Part shown: positions 1 through 8,902 of the stretch, piece after piece
Layout: each line of letters begins with the position of its first letter
Position numbering within the stretch: the first letter of the stretch is position 1
Assembly: GCF_036173065.1 (NCBI RefSeq)
Contig: NZ_CP108041.1
Coordinates: forward strand, 2,359,001-2,423,000
Length of the DNA stretch: 64,000 nucleotides
Source: Rhodococcus sp. NBC_00297
GTDB lineage: Bacteria; Actinomycetota; Actinomycetes; Mycobacteriales; Mycobacteriaceae
Direction: 5' to 3'
Made by a program: the position numbers and the translations under genes
The notes under the pieces: generated by a model
What the model saw: only the letters and a program-made list of their open reading frames with translations
What the model was told of the DNA's origin: nothing
The model's database searches: none

Positions 1-77
1 GGGCGCAGGTGTTGCGCCGTCAGCCGCTGCCGCTGGCGATGCTGGCGACCCACCCGATCGACGTCGACCGGAACTGA
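1..77 (+). CDS. 3' end of an unidentified gene
   Basis: Only the last 24 codons are inside the window. The frame starting at base 3 reads AQVLRRQPLPLAMLATHPID and then VDRN before a TGA. It converges with the glutamate decarboxylase gene, leaving 14 bases between the stop codons. Too little is present to name a family. Confidence 0.4.
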   Translation, partial: AQVLRRQPLPLAMLATHPIDVDRN

Positions 78-91
78 GACCGAAGTTCTCG

Positions 92-1468
92 TCAGTGGGC
101 GAAGTGCCGAGCGTGCGAGTGCCCGTCGCCGTCGGTGGAGAGCGACGCCAGGACGGCGTCGATCGCTTCGCACAGCATCCTACCCAGGTCTGCCGAGAAG
201 CCCTCTCGCACAACAATTCTCAGGACCGAGACCGACTCGGCACGGGCCGGCATGGTGTACGCGGGAACTTGCCACCCGCGGGCGCGGAGTTCGTGAGAGA
301 CGTCGAAGACGGTGAAGCCGCAGTTCTCCCGCAGCGCGAATGCCACCACCGGGATGTCGGACCCGTCGGAGATGACGTCGACGTCGCCGTGCTCGCGCAG
401 GTGGTCGGCGACGCGGGTCGCGGTCGAGCGCAGCGAGGTCATGACATCCGTGTAGCCGGCGCGGCCGAGGCGGAGGAAGTTGTAGTACTGACCGATCACC
501 TGATTGCCCGGGCGTGAGAAGTTCAGGGTGAACGTCGGCATGTCACCGCCGAGGTAGTTGACGCGGAACACGAGGTCCTCGGGGAGGTCCTCCTTCTCGC
601 GCCACACGACGAATCCCAGGCCGGGGTACGTCAGTCCGTACTTGTGACCACTGGCGTTGACGGACTTCACGCGCGGCAACCGGAAGTCCCACACCAGATC
701 CGGGTTCAGGAACGGGACCACGAAACCGCCGCTGGCACCGTCCACGTGGATGGGGACGTCCGGCCCGCCGGCCGCGGCGATCTCGTCGAGCACGGCCGAG
801 ATCTCCTCGACCGGTTCGAGTTCGCCGGTGAACGTGGTCCCGAGAATCGCGAGCACGCCGATGGTGTTCTCGTCGACGGCGTCGCGCACCTGGTCGGCCG
901 TGACGACGTAGCGGCCCGGCTCCATGTCGAGGTACTTCGGCTCGACGTCGAAGTAGCGACAGAACTTCTCCCAGACCACCTGGACGTTCGTCCCCAACAC
1001 GAGGTTGGGCCGACCGGTGTCCGCACCGGCCGCGGTCCGACGTGCGCGCCACCGCCATTTCAGTGCCAGACCGGCGAGCATGACGGCCTCGGACGAACCG
1101 ATCGTCGAGACGCCCGTCGCGCTGGACGGATCGGTCGGGTCGAGCCCGGGCGCGTTCCAGAGATCCGCCACCATGTTGACGCACCGCTCCTCGATCGCCG
1201 CGGTGGCCGGGTACTCGTCCTTGTCGATCATGTTCTTGTCGAACGTCTCGGCCATCAGCTTCTCGGCCTCGGGCTCCATCCACGTGGTGACGAACGTGGC
1301 GAGGTTGAGGCGGGAACTGCCGTCGAGCATCAGCTCGTCGTGGATGAAGCGGTAGGTGACGTCGGGATCCATGCGGTCGTCCGGCAGTCGCAGCGCCGGA
1401 ACGGGATCGTTGGCCAAGCGCCCGGTGTAGGCAGGAGAGATCGTTCCGTCGCGCGGGATTCTCGTCAC
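92..1468 (-). CDS. gadB: Glutamate decarboxylase (PLP-dependent)
   Basis: This gene encodes a 458-residue group II PLP decarboxylase that converts L-glutamate to GABA and CO2, consuming a proton, in the cytoplasm. The PLP-binding aspartate is seen in HVDGA (residues 241-245) and the Schiff-base lysine in SGHKYG (K276). The length matches bacterial GadB (about 465). The start is GTG at 1468, giving MTRIPRDG. In enterobacteria this enzyme serves acid resistance with a GABA antiporter. No antiporter gene lies next to it here, so GABA shunt use is equally possible. It sits downstream of udgX on the same strand with a 49-base gap, so co-transcription is possible. Confidence 0.95.
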   Translation of the reverse strand: MTRIPRDGTISPAYTGRLANDPVPALRLPDDRMDPDVTYRFIHDELMLDGSSRLNLATFVTTWMEPEAEKLMAETFDKNMIDKDEYPATAAIEERCVNMVADLWNAPGLDPTDPSSATGVSTIGSSEAVMLAGLALKWRWRARRTAAGADTGRPNLVLGTNVQVVWEKFCRYFDVEPKYLDMEPGRYVVTADQVRDAVDENTIGVLAILGTTFTGELEPVEEISAVLDEIAAAGGPDVPIHVDGASGGFVVPFLNPDLVWDFRLPRVKSVNASGHKYGLTYPGLGFVVWREKEDLPEDLVFRVNYLGGDMPTFTLNFSRPGNQVIGQYYNFLRLGRAGYTDVMTSLRSTATRVADHLREHGDVDVISDGSDIPVVAFALRENCGFTVFDVSHELRARGWQVPAYTMPARAESVSVLRIVVREGFSADLGRMLCEAIDAVLASLSTDGDGHSHARHFAH

Positions 1469-1517
1469 GACGCCACGCTACTGCGGTGACCGGGGCGGTG
1501 CCTGTGAACTTCCGGTG

Positions 1518-2147
1518 TCATTCCAGAAGTGATGCGGCCACTCGCAGATCGGCGACGAGTGCGTCGAACGCGGCATCGCGTTCGTCGTCCGGCGCTCGGA
1601 GGACGGCCGACGGGTGCGCGGTGGCAACAGCTCTCGCCTCGCCCACCTCGAGGACGCGCCCCCGGTCGACACCGATCCGGAACGAGGTCCCCAGCATCGC
1701 CTGCGCCGCCGTCGCGCCGAGGAGGACCACGACGGACGGGTCGACGGCGCGGATCTCCGCCTCGAGCCACGGGTGACACGCGACGACCTCCGAGCGCAGC
1801 GGCTTCTTGTGGATGCGCCGCGGGCCGCGGTCGGCACGCGTGAATTTGAAGTGCTTGACCGCGTTGGTGACGTAGGTCAGCTCCCGGTCGATGTCCGCCT
1901 GCGCCAGAGCACGATTCAGGAGCGCACCCGCCGGGCCGACGAAGGGCTGTGCCCGTCGATCCTCCTGATCCCCCGGTTGCTCGCCGATGAGCATCATGCG
2001 AGCGGACGGGGTGCCGGCTCCGAACACCGTGTTCTCCGCGGGCTCCCACAGGTCGCATCCCCGGCAACTGTGGGCGGCGTCGGCGAGAACGCGGAGATCG
2101 TCGGACTCGGGCACGAAGGTGCCCGCGCCGGGAAACTTCGGGGCCAT
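1518..2147 (-). CDS. udgX: UdgX-type uracil-DNA glycosylase
   Basis: The 209-residue product belongs to uracil-DNA glycosylase family 4/UdgX. GEQPGDQED (55-63) is the water-activating/uracil pocket region, and C28, C31 and later cysteines fit the 4Fe-4S cluster. The diagnostic RRIH loop (110-113) contains the histidine that, in Mycobacterium smegmatis UdgX, forms a covalent bond with the abasic site after uracil release. HPSAVLR near the end is the usual motif 2. The open frame extends upstream to 2327, but the ATG at 2147 (MAPKFPG) matches family N-termini and leaves a divergent promoter region shared with the SDR gene. Role: repair of uracil in DNA, possibly irreversible binding. Confidence 0.9.
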   Translation of the reverse strand: MAPKFPGAGTFVPESDDLRVLADAAHSCRGCDLWEPAENTVFGAGTPSARMMLIGEQPGDQEDRRAQPFVGPAGALLNRALAQADIDRELTYVTNAVKHFKFTRADRGPRRIHKKPLRSEVVACHPWLEAEIRAVDPSVVVLLGATAAQAMLGTSFRIGVDRGRVLEVGEARAVATAHPSAVLRAPDDERDAAFDALVADLRVAASLLE

Positions 2148-2220
2148 GTCTTCGGTGGTACCCGCCACGGACCCGGTGACACCTGTTTGGCACCCCCCAA
2201 GGCCGGGGCATGCCACGGCG

Positions 2221-3114
2221 ATGACCGACCAGTACACGTTCACCGATCCCGTCACCCAGTACCGACAGGACGGGTACCCCGAGCAGCACCAGGATCCGCC
2301 GGGCCTCGCCGCGGAACTCGAGCCCAAGGCCGACCACGGTGAGGGCAGCTACCGCGGCACCGGCCGGCTGACCGGGCGCAAGGCACTGGTCACCGGTGCG
2401 GACAGCGGCATCGGCCGCGCCGTCGCCATCGCGCTGGCCCGCGAGGGTGCCGACGTCGTTCTCAACTACCTGCCGTCGGAGGAGAAGGACGCGCAGGAGG
2501 TGGCCGACCTGGTGCGCACCGCCGGGAGGACGGCGGTACTCGCCCCCGCCGACCTCACGGACGAGTCCGCGGCTCGCGGCATCGTGCGCACCACCGTCGA
2601 GAAGTTCGGTGGCATAGACCTTCTCGTGAACGTCGCCGGCAAGCAGCAGTACGTCGAGAAGCTCGAGGATCTGAGCCCGGAGCAGTTCGACGCCACGTTC
2701 AAGACCAACGTGTACGCGCTGTTCTGGATCATCCAGGAAGCGGTTCCGCACATGCCGGCAGGATCGACTATCGTCAACACCAGTTCGATCCAGGCGTACA
2801 CGCCGTCACCGGGACTCGTGGACTACGCGACGACCAAGATGGCGATCAACACGATGAGCAAGGCGCTGGCGCAGCAACTCGCTCCTCGTGGGATCCGCGT
2901 CAACGTCGTTGCTCCCGGTCCGTTCTGGACGCCCTTGCAGGCGTCCGGCGGACAGCCCACGTCGGCGCTGCCCGAGTTCGGCCAGGAGACGCCGCTCGGT
3001 CGTGCGGGTCAGCCCGCCGAGTTGGCCGGTGCCTACGTGTACCTCTCGTCGGCCGAGTCCGGGTACGTCACCGGCGACACGCTGAACGTCAACGGCGGCA
3101 TGCCGACGCCGTAG
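2221..3114 (+). CDS. SDR family oxidoreductase (YghA/YhdF-like)
   Basis: This is a 297-residue classical-type short-chain dehydrogenase with an N-terminal extension of about 50 residues typical of the YghA/general stress protein 39 group. The NAD(P) motif TGADSGIG is at 58-65, NVAG near 137-140, the catalytic serine at 188-189 and YATTK at 202-206. These proteins oxidise or reduce small alcohols or aldehydes, and the substrate here is not predictable. The start is the ATG at 2221. No strong ribosome site precedes it, and the gene is divergent from udgX with a 73-base gap. A hairpin at 3121-3167 follows the stop. Confidence 0.9.
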   Translation: MTDQYTFTDPVTQYRQDGYPEQHQDPPGLAAELEPKADHGEGSYRGTGRLTGRKALVTGADSGIGRAVAIALAREGADVVLNYLPSEEKDAQEVADLVRTAGRTAVLAPADLTDESAARGIVRTTVEKFGGIDLLVNVAGKQQYVEKLEDLSPEQFDATFKTNVYALFWIIQEAVPHMPAGSTIVNTSSIQAYTPSPGLVDYATTKMAINTMSKALAQQLAPRGIRVNVVAPGPFWTPLQASGGQPTSALPEFGQETPLGRAGQPAELAGAYVYLSSAESGYVTGDTLNVNGGMPTP

Positions 3115-3120
3115 TCGCCC

Positions 3121-3167
3121 GATCGTGGACTTCCGGCCCCGCATTCCGGGGTCGGGAGTCCACGATC
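3121..3167 (+). terminator. Perfect 11-bp hairpin after the SDR gene
   Basis: GATCGTGGACT (3121-3131) pairs with AGTCCACGATC (3157-3167), and the loop itself contains a second GC-rich pairing (CCCCG/CGGGG). There is no T-tract, as is common for high-GC actinobacterial terminators. It separates the SDR gene from the next gene. Confidence 0.6.
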
Positions 3168-3196
3168 ACCGGAGCTCTCAGGCCTACCCTGGTGAC

Positions 3197-3598
3197 ATGA
3201 CCGACTTCTCGTCCGACCAGGCCGCGTCGTTGCCCGATGCGGAGGTACTCGATCTCGTCGTCGCGCTCACGAGTGCCCGCCCGGCGCTGCGGGCGGTGTA
3301 CGACGCCGCCGTGGCTCTGACTCCCGAGGCGTCGGTCGACCCCGACATCATGCCGCGCACGCCGTCGGTGTCCGACATCCCCCAGGTTCCGACGGACCCG
3401 GGTTTCACCGACGCCGGTGTCCCCACGTTCGACGCGGTGCGAGAGCGAATCGACGGGCGTTCGGGGCGTGCGGTGGGGTCCACCGAGCTGGATGCCGAGA
3501 GCGCGGTCGGCCGAACCGAGGCGGAGAAGTTCGCCGAGCGGGAACGCGCCGGCAAGGCGCGCCTGGACGAGATCAGGAAGTCGATGCAGCGTCCCTGA
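3197..3598 (+). CDS. Small hypothetical protein
   Basis: This encodes a 133-residue acidic, alanine-rich soluble protein with no signal peptide or membrane segment. I do not recognise a family. The C-terminal third is charged and helical (runs of E, R, K and A from about residue 90). The ATG at 3197 is chosen because it follows the hairpin at 3121-3167; an upstream in-frame ATG at 3125 lies inside that hairpin. The 3' end overlaps the convergent transporter gene by 26 bases. Codon use is like the neighbours, which supports a real gene. Confidence 0.65.
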   Translation: MTDFSSDQAASLPDAEVLDLVVALTSARPALRAVYDAAVALTPEASVDPDIMPRTPSVSDIPQVPTDPGFTDAGVPTFDAVRERIDGRSGRAVGSTELDAESAVGRTEAEKFAERERAGKARLDEIRKSMQRP

Positions 3599-4571
3599 TC
3601 GCCTCGCGCTCGTAGCGGCCCGCCAGGACGGCGCACACCACGAGTTGGATCTGGTGGAAGACCAGCAGGGGCAGAACGATGACCCCGACGGGTTGCCCCA
3701 CGAACAGCACCGACGCGATGGCAATGCCGCTGGCCAGGCTCTTCTTCGAGCCACAGAACACCACGACGATGCGGTCGTCACGCGTCATGCGGAGCGCGCG
3801 CGCGATCCCGGCTGTCGCCGCGAGAACAACAGCGAGCATTGCACTGCACAAGACCACCACTGCGACGATCTGCCACGGCGTCGTGGCAGCCCAGACTCCC
3901 TCGACCCGTGACGCACTGAATGCGGCGTAGACGATCAGGAGGATCGATCCGCGGTCGACGAGCAGCGTGGTGGACCGGTGCCGCGCCACCCGTCCTGCGA
4001 GCCATCGCCTTGCGAACTGTCCGGCCACGAACGGCAGCAGGAGTTGGAGCATGATGTCGACGATCGATCCGGCATCGATGCTCGCTCCGCCGGTCGTGCT
4101 CATCAGCAGGACCACCAGCAGCGGCGTCGCGAACACTCCGATGATGTTGGACAGCGACGCGCTGACGACGGCGCCGGCGACGTTGCCGCGGGCGATCGAG
4201 GTGAAGGCGATCGACGACTGGATCGTGGACGGAACGAGGCAGAGGTAGAGCATCCCGGTGTAGAGGTCGTCGGTCAGCAGCCCCGGCGCGAGCACCCGTA
4301 CTCCGAGCCCGAGGACCGGGAACAGCAGGTACGTGCAGGCCAGAACGACCCCGTGCAGTCGCCAGTGCCGGACTCCGTCCATGGCGTCACGCGGAGACAG
4401 TCTGATTCCGTACAGGAAGAACAGCAGGGCGATGCCGATCGTGGTGACCCACGACAGGACGTCCGCTGCGGTGCCGGAGACCGGGAACACGGTGGCCGCG
4501 ATGGCAGCAGCGAAGATCGCGAGGACGAAGCCGTCGAGCGCTCTGATGGTGCCTGTCAGGGAGAACGCCAC
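3573..4571 (-). CDS. Bile acid:sodium symporter-like (SBF-like) membrane protein
   Basis: The 332-residue product has about ten hydrophobic segments and matches the SBF-like/DUF4137 branch of the BASS superfamily (YfeH type). Conserved features include LFFLYGIRL near residue 53, [13 protein letters not shown] near 115 and [11 protein letters not shown] near 275, the two crossover regions of the fold. Family members move organic anions with sodium, and the substrate is unknown here. The start is GTG at 4571. It follows the TGA of the SdpI-like gene (4575-4573) with a single intervening base, so translation is probably coupled. The frame stays open further upstream, but that part would run inside the neighbouring gene. 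Confidence 0.85.
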   Translation of the reverse strand: MAFSLTGTIRALDGFVLAIFAAAIAATVFPVSGTAADVLSWVTTIGIALLFFLYGIRLSPRDAMDGVRHWRLHGVVLACTYLLFPVLGLGVRVLAPGLLTDDLYTGMLYLCLVPSTIQSSIAFTSIARGNVAGAVVSASLSNIIGVFATPLLVVLLMSTTGGASIDAGSIVDIMLQLLLPFVAGQFARRWLAGRVARHRSTTLLVDRGSILLIVYAAFSASRVEGVWAATTPWQIVAVVVLCSAMLAVVLAATAGIARALRMTRDDRIVVVFCGSKKSLASGIAIASVLFVGQPVGVIVLPLLVFHQIQLVVCAVLAGRYEREAIRDAASTS

Positions 4572-4572
4572 G

Positions 4573-4995
4573 TCAGGACGGCTGGCACGCGTCCTTGAGG
4601 CTGCACGAGATGCAGCTGTGGCCGCATCCACCGGTCTCCTCGACCGGCACTGCGGCCGCGGCGCGGGTGCCCATGGCACCGCCGTACGCAGCGGTGACGA
4701 GCGCGGCGACGGTGGTCAGCACGGCGGCGACCACGCCGAAGATGCCGCCCGGCGCGAGGGTCGCCACTGCGCCGACCAGCAGGAAGACCGCGGCGGCGGC
4801 CGTCGTCGGGCCGGCGACCCGGTTGGCGACGGTGAACGTCTCGTCCGAGCGCATGCTCGCTTCCGTTCGGACTCCGGCGACGGAGTTGCGCTTCAAGCGG
4901 CCGGTCAGACCGAGGAACGCCACCGCGCCCAGCGCCACGGCGCCGACGAGGAGTACGAGCAGAAGGATCACGGACACGACAATCACGAGCACCAC
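4573..4995 (-). CDS. SdpI-family membrane protein with Cys-rich tail
   Basis: This encodes a protein of about 140 residues with an N-terminal membrane segment, a conserved SdpI core ([19 protein letters not shown], then SDETF and ANR) and two further hydrophobic segments. In Bacillus, SdpI gives immunity to the SdpC killing peptide, but most short SdpI proteins in actinobacteria have no known role. The C-terminus ends in a four-cysteine motif ([14 protein letters not shown]), unusual for the family and possibly a metal site. The start is one of several GTG codons, with 4995 the first plausible. It is divergent from leuS (57 bases) and upstream of the SBF-like gene. Confidence 0.75.
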   Translation of the reverse strand: MVLVIVVSVILLLVLLVGAVALGAVAFLGLTGRLKRNSVAGVRTEASMRSDETFTVANRVAGPTTAAAAVFLLVGAVATLAPGGIFGVVAAVLTTVAALVTAAYGGAMGTRAAAAVPVEETGGCGHSCISCSLKDACQPS

Positions 4996-5052
4996 TTTAC
5001 GGCGTCGTGGCCGGGCGTCCGCGTGCGGATCGTCACGCTTTACGCTGGTCGG

Positions 5053-7908
5053 GTGAGTGAACACGGCGACACCTCCCCCGACACGACCCCCGGCCACCGC
5101 TACACGGCGGATCTGGCGGGTTCCCTCGAGTCGCGCTGGCAGGAGCGGTGGGCCGCCGAGGGGACGTTCGACGCACCCAATCCGGTGGGCGAGCTCAGCA
5201 CCGGCGATCCGGTTCCGACCGACAAGTTGTTCGTGCAGGACATGTTCCCGTACCCGTCCGGCAGCGGTCTGCACGTCGGCCACCCGCTCGGTTACATCGC
5301 GACGGACGTGTTCGCCCGCTACCACCGCATGCAGGGCCGCAACGTGCTGCACACGCTGGGTTACGACGCCTTCGGCCTGCCCGCCGAGCAGTACGCGGTG
5401 CAGACGGGCACGCACCCGCGCACCACCACCGAGGCGAACATCGCCAACATGCGCCGGCAGCTGGGGCGGCTGGGACTCGGTCACGACACCCGCCGCTCGC
5501 TCGCCACGACGGACGTCGACTTCTATCACTGGACGCAGTGGATCTTCCTGCAGATCTTCGATTCCTGGTACGACACCGAGGCCGGTAAAGCACGACGGAT
5601 CGCCGAGCTCGAGGAGGAATTCACCTCCGGTGCTCGGACTCTGGACGACGGGCGTGCATGGGCCGATCTCTCGGTCTCCGAGCGTCGCGACGTCATCGAC
5701 GGTCATCGTCTGGTCTACCAGTCCAACTCGCTGGTCAACTGGTGCCCCGGTCTGGGCACCGTGCTGGCCAACGAGGAGGTCACCGCCGACGGTCGCAGCG
5801 ACCGCGGCAACTTCCCGGTGTTCCGGAAGAACCTGCGCCAGTGGATGATGCGGATCACCGCATACTCCGACCGGTTGATCGACGACCTGGATCTGCTGGA
5901 TTGGCCGGACAAGGTCAAGACGATGCAGCGCAACTGGATCGGGCGCTCCCGCGGCGCCGAGGTGACGTTCGTCGCCGGTCTGCCGCACGGGTCCGGCACC
6001 GCCGACATCGACGTGTGCACCACCCGCCCCGACACGCTCTTCGGCGCCACCTACGTGGTGCTGGCACCCGAACACCCGCTGGTGGACGACATCACGGCGG
6101 CGGCATGGCCGACGGACACCGACGAGCGCTGGACGCACGGTGAGGGAACTCCCGTGCTCGCGGTCGGTGCCTACCGTCGTGCGATCGCAGCCAAGTCGGA
6201 CCTCGAGCGCCAGGAGAACAAGGAGAAGACCGGTGTGTTCACCGGCGCCTTCGCCGTCAACCCCGTCAACGGCGCGTCGGTGCCGATCTTCATCGCCGAC
6301 TACGTCCTGACCGGCTACGGCACCGGTGCCATCATGGCCGTCCCGGGTCACGACCAGCGTGACTGGGAGTTCGCCACGAAGTTCGGACTGCCTGTGGTGC
6401 AGGTGATCTCGGGTGGCGCTGTCGACGAGTCCGCGTGGACCGGCGACGGCGAGCTGATCAACTCCGATTTCCTGGACGGCCTCACCGTCGACGCGGCCAA
6501 GGCGCGTGTCATCGAGCACCTCGAGTCCGAGGGCCGCGGCAGGGGCACCATCCAGTACAAGCTGCGCGACTGGCTGTTCGCCCGTCAGCGGTACTGGGGC
6601 GAGCCCTTCCCGGTGGTGTACGACGCGGACGGCAAGGCGCACCCGTTGCCGGATTCTGCTCTGCCGGTGGAACTTCCGGAGGTGGAGGACTACGCACCCG
6701 TGTCGTTCGACCCGGACGACGCGAACAGTGAGCCGTCTCCCCCGTTGGCGAAGGCGACCGACTGGGTGAACGTCGAGCTCGACGTGGGCGACGGGCTGCA
6801 GACGTACACGCGCGACACCAATGTCATGCCGCAGTGGGCCGGTAGCTCGTGGTACCAGCTGCGCTACATCGATCCGACCAACTCCGAGCAGATGTGCGCT
6901 CCGGAGAACGAGGCGTACTGGATGGGACCGCGCCCCGACGTTCACGGCGAGAACGACCCCGGTGGCCTCGACCTCTACGTCGGCGGCGTGGAACACGCTG
7001 TGCTGCACCTGCTGTACGCGCGGTTCTGGCACAAGGTGCTGTTCGACCTGGGGCACGTCAGCTCGAAGGAGCCGTACCGCCGCCTGTACAACCAGGGCTA
7101 CATCCAGGCGTACGCGTTCACCGACGCGCGCGGCGTCTACGTCGCGGCCGACGAGGTGGAGGAGCGCGACGGCGGGTACTTCCACGACGGGCAGCCCGTC
7201 ACTCGTGAGTACGGGAAGATGGGCAAGTCCCTGAAGAACTCCGTCTCCCCCGACGAGATCTTCACCGAGTACGGCGCGGACACCCTGCGCATGTACGAGA
7301 TGTCGATGGGTCCGTTGGACACGTCCCGGCCGTGGGCGACCAAGGACGTCGTCGGCGCGCACCGCTTCCTGCAGCGCGTCTGGCGTCTGGTGGTCGACGA
7401 GGAGACCGGCGCCGTCCGGACCACCGACGCGACGCCGAGCGACGCCACGCTGAAGGCTCTCAACCGGACCGTCGAGGGTGTCGACGCGGATTACGCTGCG
7501 CTGCGCGACAACACGGCCGGCGCGAAGCTCATCGAGTACACCAACCACCTCACGAAGGAGTACCCGCAGGGCGCACCTCGGGACGCCGTCGAGCCGTTGG
7601 TGCTGATGCTGGCTCCTCTCGCACCACACATCGCCGAGGAACTGTGGAACACGTTGGGACACAGCGAGTCACTGGCTCACGGTCCCTTCCCCACGGTCGA
7701 CGAGAAGTGGCTCGTGGACGACACGGTGGACTACCCGATCCAGGTCAACGGCAAGGTGCGCAGTCGCATCACGGTGGCGGCCGACGCGTCCCGTGAGGAC
7801 GTGCAGGCGGTGGCCCTGGCCGACGAGAAGATCGTCGCGCTTCTCGACGGCAAGGATCCGAAGAAGGTCATCGTCGTACCGGGCAGAATGGTGAACATCG
7901 TTCTGTAG
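5053..7908 (+). CDS. leuS: Leucyl-tRNA synthetase
   Basis: This 951-residue class I synthetase charges tRNA-Leu with leucine in the cytoplasm. The HIGH-type motif is HVGH (74-77) and the KMSKS-type loop is KMGKS (722-726). The editing domain (CP1) is intact, with [11 protein letters not shown] and [14 protein letters not shown]. The C-terminal anticodon-binding and leucine-specific parts are present. The start is GTG at 5053 (MSEHGDTS). The length fits Mycobacterium LeuS (about 969). It is the first gene of the conserved origin-proximal block (Rv0041 equivalent). A GC hairpin at 7924-7951 follows. Confidence 0.98.
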   Translation: MSEHGDTSPDTTPGHRYTADLAGSLESRWQERWAAEGTFDAPNPVGELSTGDPVPTDKLFVQDMFPYPSGSGLHVGHPLGYIATDVFARYHRMQGRNVLHTLGYDAFGLPAEQYAVQTGTHPRTTTEANIANMRRQLGRLGLGHDTRRSLATTDVDFYHWTQWIFLQIFDSWYDTEAGKARRIAELEEEFTSGARTLDDGRAWADLSVSERRDVIDGHRLVYQSNSLVNWCPGLGTVLANEEVTADGRSDRGNFPVFRKNLRQWMMRITAYSDRLIDDLDLLDWPDKVKTMQRNWIGRSRGAEVTFVAGLPHGSGTADIDVCTTRPDTLFGATYVVLAPEHPLVDDITAAAWPTDTDERWTHGEGTPVLAVGAYRRAIAAKSDLERQENKEKTGVFTGAFAVNPVNGASVPIFIADYVLTGYGTGAIMAVPGHDQRDWEFATKFGLPVVQVISGGAVDESAWTGDGELINSDFLDGLTVDAAKARVIEHLESEGRGRGTIQYKLRDWLFARQRYWGEPFPVVYDADGKAHPLPDSALPVELPEVEDYAPVSFDPDDANSEPSPPLAKATDWVNVELDVGDGLQTYTRDTNVMPQWAGSSWYQLRYIDPTNSEQMCAPENEAYWMGPRPDVHGENDPGGLDLYVGGVEHAVLHLLYARFWHKVLFDLGHVSSKEPYRRLYNQGYIQAYAFTDARGVYVAADEVEERDGGYFHDGQPVTREYGKMGKSLKNSVSPDEIFTEYGADTLRMYEMSMGPLDTSRPWATKDVVGAHRFLQRVWRLVVDEETGAVRTTDATPSDATLKALNRTVEGVDADYAALRDNTAGAKLIEYTNHLTKEYPQGAPRDAVEPLVLMLAPLAPHIAEELWNTLGHSESLAHGPFPTVDEKWLVDDTVDYPIQVNGKVRSRITVAADASREDVQAVALADEKIVALLDGKDPKKVIVVPGRMVNIVL

Positions 7909-7923
7909 CTCGGGAAGTCTCCA

Positions 7924-7951
7924 CCTCCCCCCCGGCGTACTCGCGGGGAGG
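7924..7951 (+). terminator. leuS terminator hairpin
   Basis: CCTCCCC (7924-7930) pairs with GGGGAGG (7945-7951) 15 bases after the leuS stop. The loop holds GTACTCGCG, a word that returns in the palindrome at 8815-8876 on the other side of the nuclease gene. Confidence 0.55.
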
Positions 7952-7965
7952 AGGCGGGACCGACC

Positions 7966-8761
7966 TCACCACACCAGGTCGTCGGCTCCCTCGATCTCAC
8001 GCCATTCGACGGGCCGGACGCCGGGAACCAGGGCGAGGCGATCGGCCGCCGTCAGCTCGGCCATCGCCAGGCCGGTCGCAGCGGCGATGTCGATGATCGG
8101 CACCTGATACGTGCGGTACGCCCCCAAGCGGAGGAATGTCGCGGGCCAGGACGCCGCGTTCCAGAATGGGTGCCAGCGACTCCGACTGGTCGAGCACGTA
8201 GCCGGTCGCCGCGAGCACGTCGTTCTGCCACCAGGCCGCGATCTTGAAGAAGCGCCGCGGTATCGCGACACCGCGGTAGACGGGATCGTCCTCGGCGAAC
8301 ACGCAGCCGCTGAAGACGGAGATCGTCTGCCCGTACGTCCGCGCGTGCTCGAGCACGTAGTCCTCGAGGCCGAGCCAGAGAGTCTTGGACTGGTTCAGCG
8401 TGGCCGTCTGCGGTCCGCACACCGTGTAGTGGAACGTGTCCTCGTTGGCCTGCTCGGCGACGTCACGCGAACCCCACACCGGGTCGCGTCGTCGTACGAG
8501 ATGCCCACGGTCGATGTCGTTGTTCGCGTACAGCTCCGGGCCCGCCTGCGCGGTCGCCGGCAGGCGCGGATCGAGGCGCCAGTCGTCTCCGCGGTCCACC
8601 TCCTGCAACGCGCCGCCGTCGATGTTCACCGCGGTCACGGCGGCGAGGCGCCGTTCGGTGTCCATCGACACGGAGAAGTGCGTGTAGGTCAGGACGGTCA
8701 GGTCCGGCCGGGCGGGGAGCGGCAGCGGGGTGGTGGACAGGAAGGTCTCGTCGTATCCCAT
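7966..8761 (-). pseudogene. DNA/RNA non-specific endonuclease (NucA type), frameshifted
   Basis: This gene encodes a NucA/endonuclease G-type nuclease that cuts single- and double-stranded nucleic acids using a Mg-bound water. The active-site motif DRGH is seen in NNDIDRGHLVRR, followed by the asparagine-containing helix (VCGPQTATLNQSKTLW). The frame starting at ATG 8761 is good until a run of five C (8121-8125, five G in the gene). After that the family C-terminus (YQVPIIDIAAATGL, ending EGADDLVW at 7966) continues only in another frame. Removing one G restores 264 residues. No signal peptide is visible. It is either a true mutation, a phase-variable tract or a sequencing error. Confidence 0.8.
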
Positions 8762-8814
8762 GCCGTCATTCAGCCACGGTGGGGTGACACGGGGGTGAAC
8801 ACCCACGAACCCCC

Positions 8815-8876
8815 CGCGAGTACGTCCTGATTGTCGTGATCAGCAGCTGGATCACGACACTGTCGACGTACTCGCG
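8815..8876. repeat. Nested inverted repeat (hairpin within hairpin)
   Basis: Outer arms CGCGAGTACGTC (8815-8826) and GACGTACTCGCG (8865-8876) are perfect. Inside them GTCGTGATC (8833-8841) and GATCACGAC (8850-8858) form a second perfect stem around a CAGCTG core. It lies between the divergent-side start of the nuclease gene and the 3' end of tctA, and can act as the tctA terminator. The right arm resembles GTACTCGCG at 7938-7946. Confidence 0.75.
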
Positions 8877-8902
8877 AGGGGCGAGGGGTGAAGCAGGGTG
8901 CT

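Noticed and set aside
1465-2751. 428-codon minus-strand frame across udgX and the SDR gene
   Set aside because: It is a shifted shadow of both genes; composition is Arg/Gly-rich and the true udgX frame is identified.
4573-7662. 1029-codon minus-strand frame antisense to leuS
   Set aside because: Only its last 140 codons (SdpI-like) look like a protein; the rest is Arg/Val/His-rich antisense of leuS caused by GC-biased codons.
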